DNA from: Affinundibacterium baiyunense
GTDB taxonomy: Bacteria > Pseudomonadota > Gammaproteobacteria > Burkholderiales > Burkholderiaceae_D
Reading direction: 5' to 3'
Assembly: GCF_018139645.1 (NCBI RefSeq)
Contig: NZ_JAGSPM010000003.1
Span: 124,001 to 188,000, forward strand
DNA length: 64,000 bases
Shown: one piece after another, positions 9,445 to 18,770 of the stretch
How the letters are laid out: every line of letters begins with the position of its first letter
How positions within the stretch are numbered: the stretch's first letter is position 1
The notes under the pieces: model-generated
Databases searched by the model: none
Seen by the model: the letters and a program-made list of their open reading frames with translations, nothing else
What the model was told of the DNA's origin: nothing
Position numbers and translations under genes: made by a program

Positions 9445-10785
9445 TTAAATCGGCAAACGAATATCAAAGCGCGCACCACCAATTTCCGATTTAAGAACCG
9501 ACACACTGCCGCCATGCAACAAGACAATCTGCTTCACGATCGACAAACCCAAACCAAACCCGCCAGTAGCACGATCGCGACTACGATCTAGACGATAAAA
9601 AGGTTCAAAAATCTTTTCCATATCGTTATCGGGAATACCTGCGCCATCATCTTCTACGGTAATCAAGCATTGATCGCTGTCTTGCCGCACTGAAAAAATA
9701 ATCCGCTGCTCGGCATACTTGAATGCATTCTTCAATAAGTTTTGAATTGCGCGAACAATCAGACGTTGATCGACTTGAAGCAACAAATCGTTCTCCGCTA
9801 AAACTGTCTGCAGTTGCAAATGTGCGGGCATTGGCGGTAAATGTTGCAAACATTCTTCGACCAAGACTTTAGCATCCAGTTGTACCTTACTTAGCTGCCC
9901 TTGCGCTTCCAACTTAGCCATATTGAGTAACTCAGATACTAGCGTATTCAACTCGCTCAAATCTGCTTGCATCGCCTGAATTCTTTGCTTACGTTTTTCT
10001 TGCTCAGCACTCGCCTGCTTATCCTCCACTTCACTGTCAGCGCTATCCTGCAAAATTTCTAGCGCAAATTCTAAACGTGCGATTGGCGTTCTAATTTCAT
10101 GCGAGACTGAATGTAAAAGATTTTTTTGCGCACGAATCAGCTGTTCAATCCTGCCCGCCATCAAGTTAATTTGTTGCGCTAAGGGATAAATACTTGCCTT
10201 GCTCGAAGTTGTCGCACGTGCAGATAATTCCCCCTCGCCAATCGCAGTTGTCACGCGGGACAGAGCTTGAATATCTCGCCAGTGCGCTCTCGACCAAAAG
10301 GCAATCGGAATCAAGAGGACAAAGGCGACAATGACAAAACGAACGATCTCAAGTCGGATATTAAACCAATAATCAATCGGTAAATTTTGTGCATACAAGA
10401 CATCTTCGTCACTACCGATATAGCGTTCACCATCAAGGTCAACACGACGAAACAATGCACGATTCGCAGCATCTATGACGATTTTACCGTTTTGCAATTT
10501 CTTTACTTGAGCACGATCGATTTTCTCTAGCGCTTGCGCGAGCGGGATCAATTCAAATTGAACTTGTGAAACTTCTCGCACCTTATTTAAGCGCGCTAGC
10601 CACTCATCCGTCGCTGCCTTATCAATATATTGCTCAATCAAAAAAATTTGCGGCGCTGCCTGACGCTCTGCATTCTTTTCAATTGGATCACCGAATAACC
10701 CAGTAATCACGGCATACACCAGCACCGTGGCGAACGCGATAGACAGTAATACGGGGATTAAAAAACGTAGAAAGAGGCGATTCAC
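9445..10785 (-). CDS. RstB-like sensor histidine kinase
   Basis: 446 residues. TM1 is at about 8-30, a periplasmic domain follows to about 145, TM2 is at 147-165, then HAMP (to about 218). The dimerisation/phosphoacceptor helix carries the H-box HSVSHEIRTP (His229). The ATP-binding domain ends with the G-boxes DDGAGIP and GGFGLGLSIVKQ. The arrangement and the H-box match the RstB/OmpR-coupled kinases. The periplasmic domain contains the DLDG..YIGSDEDVLYAQNLP segment seen in RstB-type sensors. The likely partner is the OmpR-type regulator at 14152-14850, with three envelope genes between them on the other strand. The signal is unknown. Confidence 0.88.
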   Translation of the reverse strand: MNRLFLRFLIPVLLSIAFATVLVYAVITGLFGDPIEKNAERQAAPQIFLIEQYIDKAATDEWLARLNKVREVSQVQFELIPLAQALEKIDRAQVKKLQNGKIVIDAANRALFRRVDLDGERYIGSDEDVLYAQNLPIDYWFNIRLEIVRFVIVAFVLLIPIAFWSRAHWRDIQALSRVTTAIGEGELSARATTSSKASIYPLAQQINLMAGRIEQLIRAQKNLLHSVSHEIRTPIARLEFALEILQDSADSEVEDKQASAEQEKRKQRIQAMQADLSELNTLVSELLNMAKLEAQGQLSKVQLDAKVLVEECLQHLPPMPAHLQLQTVLAENDLLLQVDQRLIVRAIQNLLKNAFKYAEQRIIFSVRQDSDQCLITVEDDGAGIPDNDMEKIFEPFYRLDRSRDRATGGFGLGLSIVKQIVLLHGGSVSVLKSEIGGARFDIRLPI

Positions 10786-11114
10786 GAGTACCCTCGGTCG
10801 CCATGTATGACTGCTAGATTATTGCAAAAACACCACATTAAGATTCTCCTCGCCAGCTATTTTATAAGAATGTCTATGCCAAACACGAGATTTTTAAGCG
10901 TTTTCGTAGGCTTTGCGCACATTTTGAAACTTTGTACAAATTGACGACAAATTCCGTTTAATTCGAGGAAGACTTGAATTTGAATCAATTTTAAGATGTG
11001 AACACTGCATGCAACACTGTTGATAGCAGAGCGCATTCACACTAACACACTGACTTAATCCATTTAGACAATTTAGCCAATCGACTAGCCCCAATTCGTG
11101 CAAAGGAATTTCGA
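10786..11114. other. Divergent promoter region, RstB-like kinase / PrcB-like lipoprotein
   Basis: 329 bases between two divergent genes. It is AT-rich and must hold both promoters. A TTGTACAAATTGACGACAA stretch near 10933-10951 contains TGTACA and could be a regulator site, but I cannot match it confidently to the RstA box. No small gene is supported. Confidence 0.4.
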
Positions 11115-12323
11115 ATGTCAGCTTTTAATTTTCGTCTCAAAGCAATTTCTCTGGCCACCACACTAACCCTCACATTAAGTGGCTGTGGCGGTGATGGCGG
11201 TGTTAAGCAACAAGACCCCGCAAAAATCGCACCACCGATCGCTAGTAATGAATTTTTGAACTTGGTAAAAGATGCCAGTTGTGCGAACTTTAGAAATCGC
11301 CTGTTCATCGTCGATCAAAAATATGTCTTGTGGGATAAAGCAGGCAACTGCGCGGATGCGTCCTATGCACAAAATTTGTATGGCAATAATGTGCAAAGTT
11401 TGCTTTGTACTCATGCAGATTCAATCGCTGGGCCACGCACAAGTTGCACCGACACGACAGCAGAAAGTTTATTTAAAACGATGATTCAAAACCTAGACAA
11501 AGCTGACCTCGGCTTGGGATCTGGACATCAAGTACAAAGTTTAAATATCCCTGCACCAGCGAGCAATGTGATTGCGATCAAGGGATTGTCTGCACCGTTT
11601 TACCGTGGCAACAACCCGCAAAATACCGTCATTAAAGACCAAGCTAGTTGGAACACGTTTTGGACACTCGCCAATATTAAACAAGACGCTGGCTTGTTGA
11701 TACCGGATTTCAATTCAAAAATGGTTCTAGTGAATTTCTTTAAAACAGCGAATAACTGCAGCATTACACGCTTCTTACGACTCAATTCAGACGGTCAAAA
11801 ACTAAGCGCGCATTACTTCCAAGAAGAAAGAATCGCGATTGCGAGCTGTGATCCCGAAAGCCCGACCGCAAGCACACCTATGCACATGGTCGAGACACCG
11901 AAGATAGGCTTACCAGTAGAGTTCACCGATGTCAGTAAATCCTTAGTGACGCAAAAAACGATCACGAGTGGATTTAATTCTGGCATCCAAGATACACGTA
12001 ACTTAGTCATTAAAGATCAAGCCACTTGGAATAGCATTTGGCAAGCGCACAACAAAGAAAGTAATGCGTCGCAAGCGCAAATTGATTTCTCAAAGAAAAT
12101 GCTGATCGCCGTATTTCTTGGATCTCGCGGATCAGGCTGCAACAATATTAGCGATTTACGTATATGGCGTAACAATGGCAAATTGGCAGTAAGCTACTAC
12201 GAGACTGAACCTGCACCACATAATGTATGCACAGCGGTGATTACAACACCTTATTACATCGCTGAGATTGATCAAAGTAATGAGCCGGTGGAATTTAACT
12301 CTGTGAAGGTTCCAGTGAATTAA
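11115..12323 (+). CDS. Lipoprotein with two PrcB-like domains
   Basis: 402 residues. The signal peptide ends in the lipobox LSGC (Cys near residue 24), followed by a Gly/Asp linker. Two similar domains follow: about 165-280 (VIKDQASWNTFWTLANI, FNSKMVLVNFFKTANNCSI) and about 290-400 (VIKDQATWNSIWQAHN, DFSKKMLIAVFLGSRGSGCNN, ending with a TTPYYIAEI strand). This arrangement, a WxxxW helix then DFSKxM[LV], is that of the PrcB C-terminal domain known from the Treponema dentilisin protease complex. The first copy has diverged. The N-terminal 30-150 region carries several Cys residues and is unassigned. It is the first gene of a plus-strand trio (with MipA and an unknown exported protein) enclosed by an RstAB-like pair. 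PrcB assignment is by motif only. Confidence 0.7.
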   Translation: MSAFNFRLKAISLATTLTLTLSGCGGDGGVKQQDPAKIAPPIASNEFLNLVKDASCANFRNRLFIVDQKYVLWDKAGNCADASYAQNLYGNNVQSLLCTHADSIAGPRTSCTDTTAESLFKTMIQNLDKADLGLGSGHQVQSLNIPAPASNVIAIKGLSAPFYRGNNPQNTVIKDQASWNTFWTLANIKQDAGLLIPDFNSKMVLVNFFKTANNCSITRFLRLNSDGQKLSAHYFQEERIAIASCDPESPTASTPMHMVETPKIGLPVEFTDVSKSLVTQKTITSGFNSGIQDTRNLVIKDQATWNSIWQAHNKESNASQAQIDFSKKMLIAVFLGSRGSGCNNISDLRIWRNNGKLAVSYYETEPAPHNVCTAVITTPYYIAEIDQSNEPVEFNSVKVPVN

Positions 12324-12462
12324 ACCAATTTATTTCTGTAGATCGAAGGCATTTCAATCCCACATTTATATGAATCAAAATTGAAATACAACCCTGAAAT
12401 TATTTCTCAATTGTAAAATGCTGAAGGGTACCCATCTTTTTTTGCAATTTTGAGAATTTACA

Positions 12463-13323
12463 ATGAAGAAAATAACCAGCTTTTTGATCGCTGCCTGTGC
12501 TTTGAGCCAGGCAGCAAATGCGCAAAGCCCAGCACAGAACCTGATGCCCGATGGGAGTCATGATATGTACTTAGGCTTAGGTGTTCTATCGCGCCCTTTA
12601 TATGAAGGCGCTGCGAATACAAAACGCGTTGCCGTCCCTGTCTTACAAATGCAATGGAGTAATGGATTATTTGTAGCAGGAATGAGTGCTGGCTTGCACA
12701 TGTCAAATCAGTATGGTCATGAGTTTGGTCCCATCATAATGCTAGAACCAAGTCGCACACCCGATGGAACATCGAACGCAATCCAATCACCTGCTTATGG
12801 TCATTCGAGCGCAGTTGGTCCAGGTTTGGACGAAAAAAGCCTCAACAAAAATAACCGATTGGTGGGCATGGATAATATTCATACTCGCGTGCTGGCAGGC
12901 GGCTTCTACAATTTCCATGTCAGCGAGAACTTATGCAACACCAATACCCTAGTGTTTGGCGCAGGTAACAACCGCCAAGGAATCCGCTTAAGTTCTGACC
13001 TTCGATATCACTTCAAAGATATTGCACGTCACCACCAATTAATCGTCGGCGTTGGTGTCAACCTTGTCAACAAAGCCTATTCCAATAGCTATTTTGGGGT
13101 CACCGAAGTTGAAGCGGGACGCAGCATTAATCCACAGTTTGAGTCCAGCGCAGGAATAAAAAACATTCATGCAGAAGCTTTTTGGAATTGGAATTTAAAC
13201 GCCTCATGGTTAGTAACCTCCAAACTCAGCTTAAGCCAATTAGTTGGAAACGCCAGTAAAAGTCCATTAGTTGAACGCAAAACGAATGTCTATGTATCAA
13301 CCGCACTTGCTTATCGTTTCTGA
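12463..13323 (+). CDS. MipA/OmpV family outer-membrane protein
   Basis: 286 residues with a cleavable signal (MKKITSFLIAACALSQAANAQS) and a beta-barrel pattern of alternating hydrophobic strands ending in ...VYVSTALAYRF, with the C-terminal Phe used by the Bam machinery. The segment YLGLGVLSRPLYEGAANTKRVAVPVLQMQWSNGLF is split here by the family: GLGV..RPLYEGA and VLQMQW..GLF are the typical MipA/OmpV strands. MipA was described as an MltA-interacting scaffold, but most members have unknown roles and are often next to two-component genes, as here. It lies 139 bases downstream of the lipoprotein gene and 50 bases upstream of the next. Confidence 0.88.
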   Translation: MKKITSFLIAACALSQAANAQSPAQNLMPDGSHDMYLGLGVLSRPLYEGAANTKRVAVPVLQMQWSNGLFVAGMSAGLHMSNQYGHEFGPIIMLEPSRTPDGTSNAIQSPAYGHSSAVGPGLDEKSLNKNNRLVGMDNIHTRVLAGGFYNFHVSENLCNTNTLVFGAGNNRQGIRLSSDLRYHFKDIARHHQLIVGVGVNLVNKAYSNSYFGVTEVEAGRSINPQFESSAGIKNIHAEAFWNWNLNASWLVTSKLSLSQLVGNASKSPLVERKTNVYVSTALAYRF

Positions 13324-13373
13324 ATGAATCAAAGCTCTTTTATCTCAACCACTTATAAGTAAGTTAGCTCACC

Positions 13374-14129
13374 GTGAAACTCTGTAACGCATTATTCGCC
13401 CTAATCACACTGACTATTGCACCGCATGCATTAGCGCAGTCTGCTGGCGAACCAATACGTGCGAAAGACGCTGAATGGATGAGTTACCGCGATGCGTATA
13501 AATCAATGCTTTGGTTTGAGAAATATGGAAAAGCAAAAAATCTGATTCAGCTCCAACTACAAATTATTCCAACAGATAAATCACTTCCAATTGATCAACT
13601 GAAATTACGTATTTTAGGAAAATCCACCCATCTGGATTTACCTCTTGATTCACTGGGGCGTACCTCATTGCCCTTATTAAAGGCAGCCTACGATGACAAT
13701 GCAGAACTAGTCCTTAATCAAAAAGAAGGACAAGCCGCATTTCGCTTTAGAACGAGTATTAATCTCAGAGCCGATGGAATTTATGAATTGGCTGACCTCC
13801 GTGCCGCTTGCGAACAAACACTTGCTTACCAATCCTATATTGAACCATCTAAATTTCGTGATAAACGATGTGTTGGCGTGCGCTTTGCGTTTGCAAAGAA
13901 AGATACTAGCGCGAACGTCGAATTCAAATACTTAACGCAAAGTACAACGCTAGCGCTTAGTGAAAATACTGGTTTGTGGCCTGACAGCCCGCCCCAATTT
14001 AAAACAAGCAATGTGATTTTTGGCGCGCCCGGAAATGTTGCGAACTACACGCAAGCCAACCTCAAAATAGAAAAAGGGCAGATACATACACGTACCAGCC
14101 CTGTAGCAATCATCGCCCTGATCGAATAA
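13374..14129 (+). CDS. Exported protein of unknown function
   Basis: 251 residues from a GTG start. A clear Sec signal is present (residues 1-21, cut after ALA-QS), so it is periplasmic. The mature part starts with DAEWMSYRDAYKSMLWFEKYGKAKNLIQLQ and continues with beta-rich sequence. Two Cys (in LRAACEQTL and DKRCVGV, about residues 143 and 162) could form a disulfide. I do not recognise a family. It follows mipA by 50 bases and is the last gene of the trio that lies between the RstA-like regulator and the RstB-like kinase, so an accessory or signal-sensing envelope role is plausible but inferred from position only. Confidence 0.75.
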   Translation: MKLCNALFALITLTIAPHALAQSAGEPIRAKDAEWMSYRDAYKSMLWFEKYGKAKNLIQLQLQIIPTDKSLPIDQLKLRILGKSTHLDLPLDSLGRTSLPLLKAAYDDNAELVLNQKEGQAAFRFRTSINLRADGIYELADLRAACEQTLAYQSYIEPSKFRDKRCVGVRFAFAKKDTSANVEFKYLTQSTTLALSENTGLWPDSPPQFKTSNVIFGAPGNVANYTQANLKIEKGQIHTRTSPVAIIALIE

Positions 14130-14138
14130 ACGATCAGG
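14117..14138. other. Hairpin over the stop codon of the exported-protein gene
   Basis: CCTGATCG and CGATCAGG form an 8-bp stem around AATAAA, which includes the TAA stop. No T-run follows on either strand, so it is not a classic terminator. It sits exactly between two converging genes and may slow readthrough. Confidence 0.4.
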
Positions 14139-14151
14139 ACAGAATTCAAAT

Positions 14152-14850
14152 TTATTCCCAAGCAGAAGGTGAGAACAAATAACCTTCGCCCCACACCGTT
14201 TTGATCTTTTCTGAATTTTGATCATCGAAACGACGACGCAAGCGTGAAATCAAGTTATCAATACTCCGATCAAGCCCATCGAATTCAATACCACGCATTT
14301 TCTTCAAAATATCGTCGCGTGATAAGACTTTTCCAGGTGACTCAACTAGCACCATCAACAACTTAAATTCTGTATTCGACAAATCGACGATTTGTTGACG
14401 CCAATGCACCACTCGATCGCTACGAGAAATACTCAAGGCACCAAACTGTAACCCATCATTGTCGACGGCATTGCTAGAGCTGGTTGCACCCTGAATTCGT
14501 CTTACCAAAGCACGCAAACGCGCCAACAATATCCGCGGCTGCACGGGTTTACTGACAAAATCATCGGCACCTTGCTCTAATGCAGAGACTTCGTCGTAGG
14601 AATCTTCACGGGCGGTTAAGATCAAGATCGGCGCACGACTAATTTCGCGAATCTGGCGGCACACCACCATGCCGTCCAAGCCAGGCAACATTAAATCTAA
14701 TACCACCATATCCGGCGACGTCGCTTGAAAGTGTGCCAATGCCAAATCACCTCGTGGCACTAAGTCAACAGCAAACTCATAGGCCTGCAGATATTCGATA
14801 ATTAAACTGGCGAGGCGCTCATCATCCTCCACTAACATCACACGAAACAT
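14152..14850 (-). CDS. OmpR-family response regulator (RstA-like)
   Basis: 232 residues from the ATG at 14850, which is 7 bases after AGGAG; an upstream in-frame ATG sits too close to that site. The receiver domain has the acidic pair ED..D, phosphoacceptor Asp52 in VVLDLMLP, a Thr in ILTAREDS and the Lys of VSKPVQP. A winged-helix DNA-binding domain covers about 130-230, with IDNLISRLRRRFD as the recognition helix. It most likely pairs with the RstB-like kinase at 9445-10785, though the two are 3.4 kb apart with plus-strand genes between. The gene is followed by no obvious terminator and converges with the exported-protein gene. Confidence 0.9.
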   Translation of the reverse strand: MFRVMLVEDDERLASLIIEYLQAYEFAVDLVPRGDLALAHFQATSPDMVVLDLMLPGLDGMVVCRQIREISRAPILILTAREDSYDEVSALEQGADDFVSKPVQPRILLARLRALVRRIQGATSSSNAVDNDGLQFGALSISRSDRVVHWRQQIVDLSNTEFKLLMVLVESPGKVLSRDDILKKMRGIEFDGLDRSIDNLISRLRRRFDDQNSEKIKTVWGEGYLFSPSAWE

Positions 14851-15035
14851 AGGCATTCTCCTTTGCTCCATTGTATAAGGACTACATTACAACAGCAATC
14901 CTCCAAACATAAAGAAAAGAGCTAAGACACTGATATTTAATGCGGAGATGAAATACGATCAGCGGCTAGCTGTGGCCGGAGGCGATTTACAATCAGACCA
15001 CACCGATAAGTTAAGTAAAGATTAAACCAAGCGTT

Positions 15036-16334
15036 TTAACTAGGCAAAACAACGGCACGCTGTGGAAATTGTACACAGAATTTACTGCCGACATTGACAG
15101 TCGATTCAATCAACAATTGTGCATCATGACGAATTAATACATGCTTGACGATTGCTAAGCCCAAGCCTGTTCCTTGGGTTTCACGCGAGCGACTTTTATC
15201 AACCCGATAAAATCGTTCGGTTAAGCGTGATATGTGCTCTTGACTGATACCAATGCCATTGTCCTGAACCACACACTTTGGACCTTGTGGTGTGTTCTTC
15301 CAAATGACCTTTATTTCGCCGTGTTCTGGCGTATAGCGCACCGCATTGGTTACCAAATTACTGATCGCACTACGAATTTCGTCGCTACTACCGTGAATAT
15401 CTGGTCCATCAAAATCTAAACTAATTTGATGTTTACCCGCTGATAAGGCCTGCGCCTCTTGGCAAATATGGCGCAACATCAAATGCATATCAATGTGTTC
15501 TGCGCGTACTTTAAATTCAGTTGATTCTAAGCGACTCAAGGTCAGCATATCCTCAACCAATCGTTGCATACGCTCGCCCTGCTCTATCATCAACTTCACG
15601 TGCGAAGAACGAATCGATACTTCCATATCCGGCTGCATCGCAGCGATCTCTAAAAAGCCATTGATTACGGTTAATGGAGTACGTAACTCATGTGATGCAT
15701 TGGCGATGAAATCACGGCGCATCATATCGATACGTTCTGATTCGGTAATATCATGGGTAACCAGAATTTGACGTCGATTTTCAAACGGAATCACGTGCAC
15801 GATTAATTTGCGATCACGTAAAGATAAGGTCAATGGCGTATCGTAACGACCAAGAATAATGTAATCAATAAACTCCGGTGCGCGTACGAGGTTGGTGACG
15901 CGCATACCCTTGTCACGCGACAAATCCAAACCCAAATGATGTTCTGCAATTGGATTACACCACTCCAGAAACATCACGTCGTCCATGATCACCAAACCAT
16001 CCGGCAATAAGGTCATCGCTTGTCGAAAGCGAGCTAACCATTCTGCCAATTCAGATTGATTTTTTTCGTCGCCACGACGCAATTTGTAGAGCCGCGAAAA
16101 AATTTCAGTCCATGCACCCCAACCATCAGGAAGTCGCGCGCTATTGGGATTATCCAACCAATCAGACAAGTTCAATAAATATTGCAATTGCACCACAATC
16201 AACACGATCATGCTAATCAGTGCAAGTGCTAAACCTGTCACCACACCAAAAAAGTACGCAGCTACCGCCGACATTGCCAGAATGATCGTCATACGGACGG
16301 CCGCTGAAATCCAAAAAACGAGATGTGGGCGCAT
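15036..16334 (-). CDS. phoR: Phosphate regulon sensor kinase PhoR
   Basis: Two adjacent membrane segments fill the first 60 residues with almost no periplasmic loop, the PhoR layout. A PAS domain (about 105-200) follows, then the H-box ASHELRTPLTVINGFLE, whose His is residue 220 counting from the upstream TTG. The ATPase domain carries QDNGIGI and TQGTGLGLAIVKH. PhoR phosphorylates PhoB when phosphate is scarce and is held off by PstSCAB-PhoU. I place the start at ATG 16334 (MRPHLVFW); a TTG five codons upstream is possible, and neither has a good ribosome site. It is the last gene of the pst-pho cluster, 60 bases after phoB. Confidence 0.95.
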   Translation of the reverse strand: MRPHLVFWISAAVRMTIILAMSAVAAYFFGVVTGLALALISMIVLIVVQLQYLLNLSDWLDNPNSARLPDGWGAWTEIFSRLYKLRRGDEKNQSELAEWLARFRQAMTLLPDGLVIMDDVMFLEWCNPIAEHHLGLDLSRDKGMRVTNLVRAPEFIDYIILGRYDTPLTLSLRDRKLIVHVIPFENRRQILVTHDITESERIDMMRRDFIANASHELRTPLTVINGFLEIAAMQPDMEVSIRSSHVKLMIEQGERMQRLVEDMLTLSRLESTEFKVRAEHIDMHLMLRHICQEAQALSAGKHQISLDFDGPDIHGSSDEIRSAISNLVTNAVRYTPEHGEIKVIWKNTPQGPKCVVQDNGIGISQEHISRLTERFYRVDKSRSRETQGTGLGLAIVKHVLIRHDAQLLIESTVNVGSKFCVQFPQRAVVLPS

Positions 16335-16409
16335 TATTGAGTGATTCAAATTAAAGACTGAGAAAGAATATCTCCGTCATGATAAGACAAAACTATCGAT
16401 TAAAATTTT

Positions 16410-17099
16410 TTACTTTTCCGACAGCATATAACCAACGCTTCGAATTGTTTTAATCAATCCTTCCGCATTCTTTAAAACTTTGCGCAAACGTAGCACATGC
16501 ACGTCAACGGTACGTTCTTCGATCACAACATGATCGCCCCATACTTTGTCTAATAGCTGGCTGCGAGAAAACACACGTTCTGGGTGAGCCATGAAGAACT
16601 TTAATAATTTATATTCTGCGTGACCAATCTCGATTTTCTTGTCGTCTATCTTGACTGTGCAACTAACAGGATCTAAATGCACATTGGCAATCACTAAACT
16701 CGTTTGCGCATGCTCTGGACTCTTACGACGCAACATGGCCTTGATGCGTGCAGTTAATTCACGCGGAGAAAATGGTTTGGTGATGTAATCATCTGCGCCA
16801 TGATCGAGTCCAGAAATCTTGTCCTCTTCCATGCTTTTTGCAGTCAACATAATGACCGGCATTTCATTGAAGTTGCGATCGGAACGGATTCTGGATAACA
16901 ATCGCAATCCGCTTTGGTCTGGCAGCATCCAATCTAACAAAATTAATTGTGGCGTGCGATGTTGCAAGAATTCCCAAGCCTCTGCAGTATTGCCAACGGC
17001 AACTGTGTTCCAACCTGCCGCACGTAAAGTAAAACTAATCAACTCACTAATCGCAGGTTCATCTTCTACGATCAAAATCGTGGTTTTATCAACTGACAT
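16410..17099 (-). CDS. phoB: Phosphate regulon response regulator PhoB
   Basis: 229 residues. The receiver domain has ED at 12-13, Asp56 in LILLDWMLP, Thr in IMLTAKS and Lys in ITKPFSP. The OmpR-type winged helix (about 130-228) includes the recognition segment VIEERTVDVHVLRLRKVLK, very close to E. coli PhoB. It binds direct-repeat Pho boxes; three strong candidates lie in this window upstream of pstS, ppk1 and the olsB-like gene. The translation start has no Shine-Dalgarno sequence and is preceded by a tandem repeat containing two TATAAT hexamers. Confidence 0.96.
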   Translation of the reverse strand: MSVDKTTILIVEDEPAISELISFTLRAAGWNTVAVGNTAEAWEFLQHRTPQLILLDWMLPDQSGLRLLSRIRSDRNFNEMPVIMLTAKSMEEDKISGLDHGADDYITKPFSPRELTARIKAMLRRKSPEHAQTSLVIANVHLDPVSCTVKIDDKKIEIGHAEYKLLKFFMAHPERVFSRSQLLDKVWGDHVVIEERTVDVHVLRLRKVLKNAEGLIKTIRSVGYMLSEK

Positions 17100-17100
17100 A

Positions 17101-17130
17101 GGATTATATTTTTTAGGATTATATTTTTAA
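17101..17130 (-). promoter_or_regulatory. Tandem 15-bp repeat with two -10 hexamers before phoB
   Basis: GGATTATATTTTTTA is followed directly by a near-identical copy. Read on the minus strand each copy contains TATAATCC, a consensus -10. The proximal hexamer ends only a few bases before the phoB ATG, so a transcript from it would be leaderless, and one from the distal copy would have about a 14-base leader without a ribosome site. Confidence 0.5.
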
Positions 17131-17192
17131 TTGTTTACACAGAATAAGTAATAGCGGTGCGATCGATTTCATTCACACCGCTACTTCCCAAC

Positions 17193-17912
17193 TTATACTT
17201 GTGGTGTCGCTTTATCTTGTTTGCTAGCGACGTAATCGGAATGGCGAATATCGCGACCTTCAACGATATAAATCGTATGCTCAGCAATATTCTTCGCATG
17301 ATCGCCAATTCGTTCTATCGCTTTGGCTACCCACAAAGCGTCGAGAGCGAAAGAAATCGTGCTCGGGTCTTCCATCATAAACGTAATCAAATTACGCATG
17401 ATCGAACGAAAGTCACTGTCGATAATTTCATCAAATGCGATTAACTGCACTGCTTTTGCATCATCATGGCGTGCAAATGCGTCCAACGATTGATGCAACA
17501 TCTGACCAACGCTATTGGCCAAAACACGTACCGTTTCATATCCGCTAAACATCGCGTTGCTACGATTTTTATGCATCATTTCTTGTGCGATACGCGCGAT
17601 CTTGGTTGATTCATCACCGATACGCTCTAAGTCGGTAATTACTTTACCAGTCGCCATCACGGTACGTAAATCATTCGCAGCTGGTTGACGTTTAACGATC
17701 AAGTGACTACACATATCATCAAGCATGACTTCTAGGCGATTCACTTCTTCGTCTGACTTCACCACCGCTGCTGCATGTTCACTGTTACCGGTGCGATAGC
17801 AAGACATCGCATCCTGAAAATGGTTTTCTACTAAACCGCCCATTAACAACACTTGGGAACGGATTGCTTCTAAATCGTGATTGTACTGACTCGATGAATG
17901 TTCGCCTGTCAT
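17193..17912 (-). CDS. phoU: Phosphate signalling protein PhoU
   Basis: 239 residues made of two three-helix PhoU repeats, each carrying the metal-binding pattern: DLERIGDESTKIAR in the first half and AIERIGDHAKNIAEH in the second. PhoU links the Pst transporter to PhoR and dampens phosphate uptake. It lies between pstB (56 bases upstream) and phoB (93 bases downstream) in the standard order. Start ATG with a ribosome site GGAGC. Intact. Confidence 0.96.
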   Translation of the reverse strand: MTGEHSSSQYNHDLEAIRSQVLLMGGLVENHFQDAMSCYRTGNSEHAAAVVKSDEEVNRLEVMLDDMCSHLIVKRQPAANDLRTVMATGKVITDLERIGDESTKIARIAQEMMHKNRSNAMFSGYETVRVLANSVGQMLHQSLDAFARHDDAKAVQLIAFDEIIDSDFRSIMRNLITFMMEDPSTISFALDALWVAKAIERIGDHAKNIAEHTIYIVEGRDIRHSDYVASKQDKATPQV

Positions 17913-17968
17913 GTTAGCTCCTGAATTCTGATTGATCGTCTACGGTGTTTGCAATGTACTCGCCAAAA

Positions 17969-18754
17969 CTAGCCAAAACGGCCAGTAATATAATCTTGGG
18001 TCTCTTTGCGTACGGGATTCATAAAGATATTATCGGTCTCACCAAACTCGACTAATTCGCCCAAATACATATAGGCGGTGTAATCGGAACAACGCGCAGC
18101 TTGTTGCATATTGTGCGTCACGATCGCGATCGTATAATCTTCTTTCAACTCGTTAATCAACTCTTCAATTTTTACTGTAGAAATTGGGTCTAGCGCCGAA
18201 GTCGGTTCATCTAACAGCAAGACCTCTGGCTTCACCGCAACGCCGCGCGCAATACACAAACGCTGCTGTTGACCACCAGACAAGCTTAATCCACTACTGC
18301 TCAATTTATCCTTAACCTCGTTCCACAAGGCCGCTTTCTTCAATGACCATTCAACACGTTCATCCATCTCACCTTTAGAGAGGTTTTCGTATAAGCGAAC
18401 ACCAAAGGCAATATTGTCATACACCGACATCGGGAACGGAGTTGGCTTTTGAAATACCATACCCACTTTTGCACGCAACATATTGATATCTTGGCCAGGC
18501 AACAAAATATTTTGGCCATTGTAAATAATTTCACCAACAGCTTTTTGACCTGGATACAAGTCATACATGCGGTTAAAAGTGCGCAACAAAGTCGATTTAC
18601 CGCAACCAGAAGGACCGATGAAAGCAGTCACTTTCTTGTCATAGACCTTCAAATTCACGTCATGCAAACTGCGGTTATTCCCATAATAGAAATTCAAATT
18701 CTTCGTTTCGATGCAAGCTTTTTGCTCTACAACTGGTTTTGTATTTGGAATCAT
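17969..18754 (-). CDS. pstB: Phosphate ABC transporter ATP-binding protein PstB
   Basis: 261 residues. Walker [11 protein letters not shown]-loop in [12 protein letters not shown], signature [14 protein letters not shown], Walker [13 protein letters not shown] and H-loop VTHNM are all present. The [10 protein letters not shown] segment and the C-terminal [11 protein letters not shown] are specific to PstB. It powers high-affinity phosphate import with PstC and PstA at the inner membrane. It starts 16 bases after pstA. Confidence 0.97.
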   Translation of the reverse strand: MIPNTKPVVEQKACIETKNLNFYYGNNRSLHDVNLKVYDKKVTAFIGPSGCGKSTLLRTFNRMYDLYPGQKAVGEIIYNGQNILLPGQDINMLRAKVGMVFQKPTPFPMSVYDNIAFGVRLYENLSKGEMDERVEWSLKKAALWNEVKDKLSSSGLSLSGGQQQRLCIARGVAVKPEVLLLDEPTSALDPISTVKIEELINELKEDYTIAIVTHNMQQAARCSDYTAYMYLGELVEFGETDNIFMNPVRKETQDYITGRFG

Positions 18755-18770
18755 GATGTTCAGCTCTAAA

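Noticed and set aside
12463-14225. Small minus-strand frames opposite mipA and the exported-protein gene
   Set aside because: No ribosome sites or motifs, and the plus-strand genes are clear; these are shadows.
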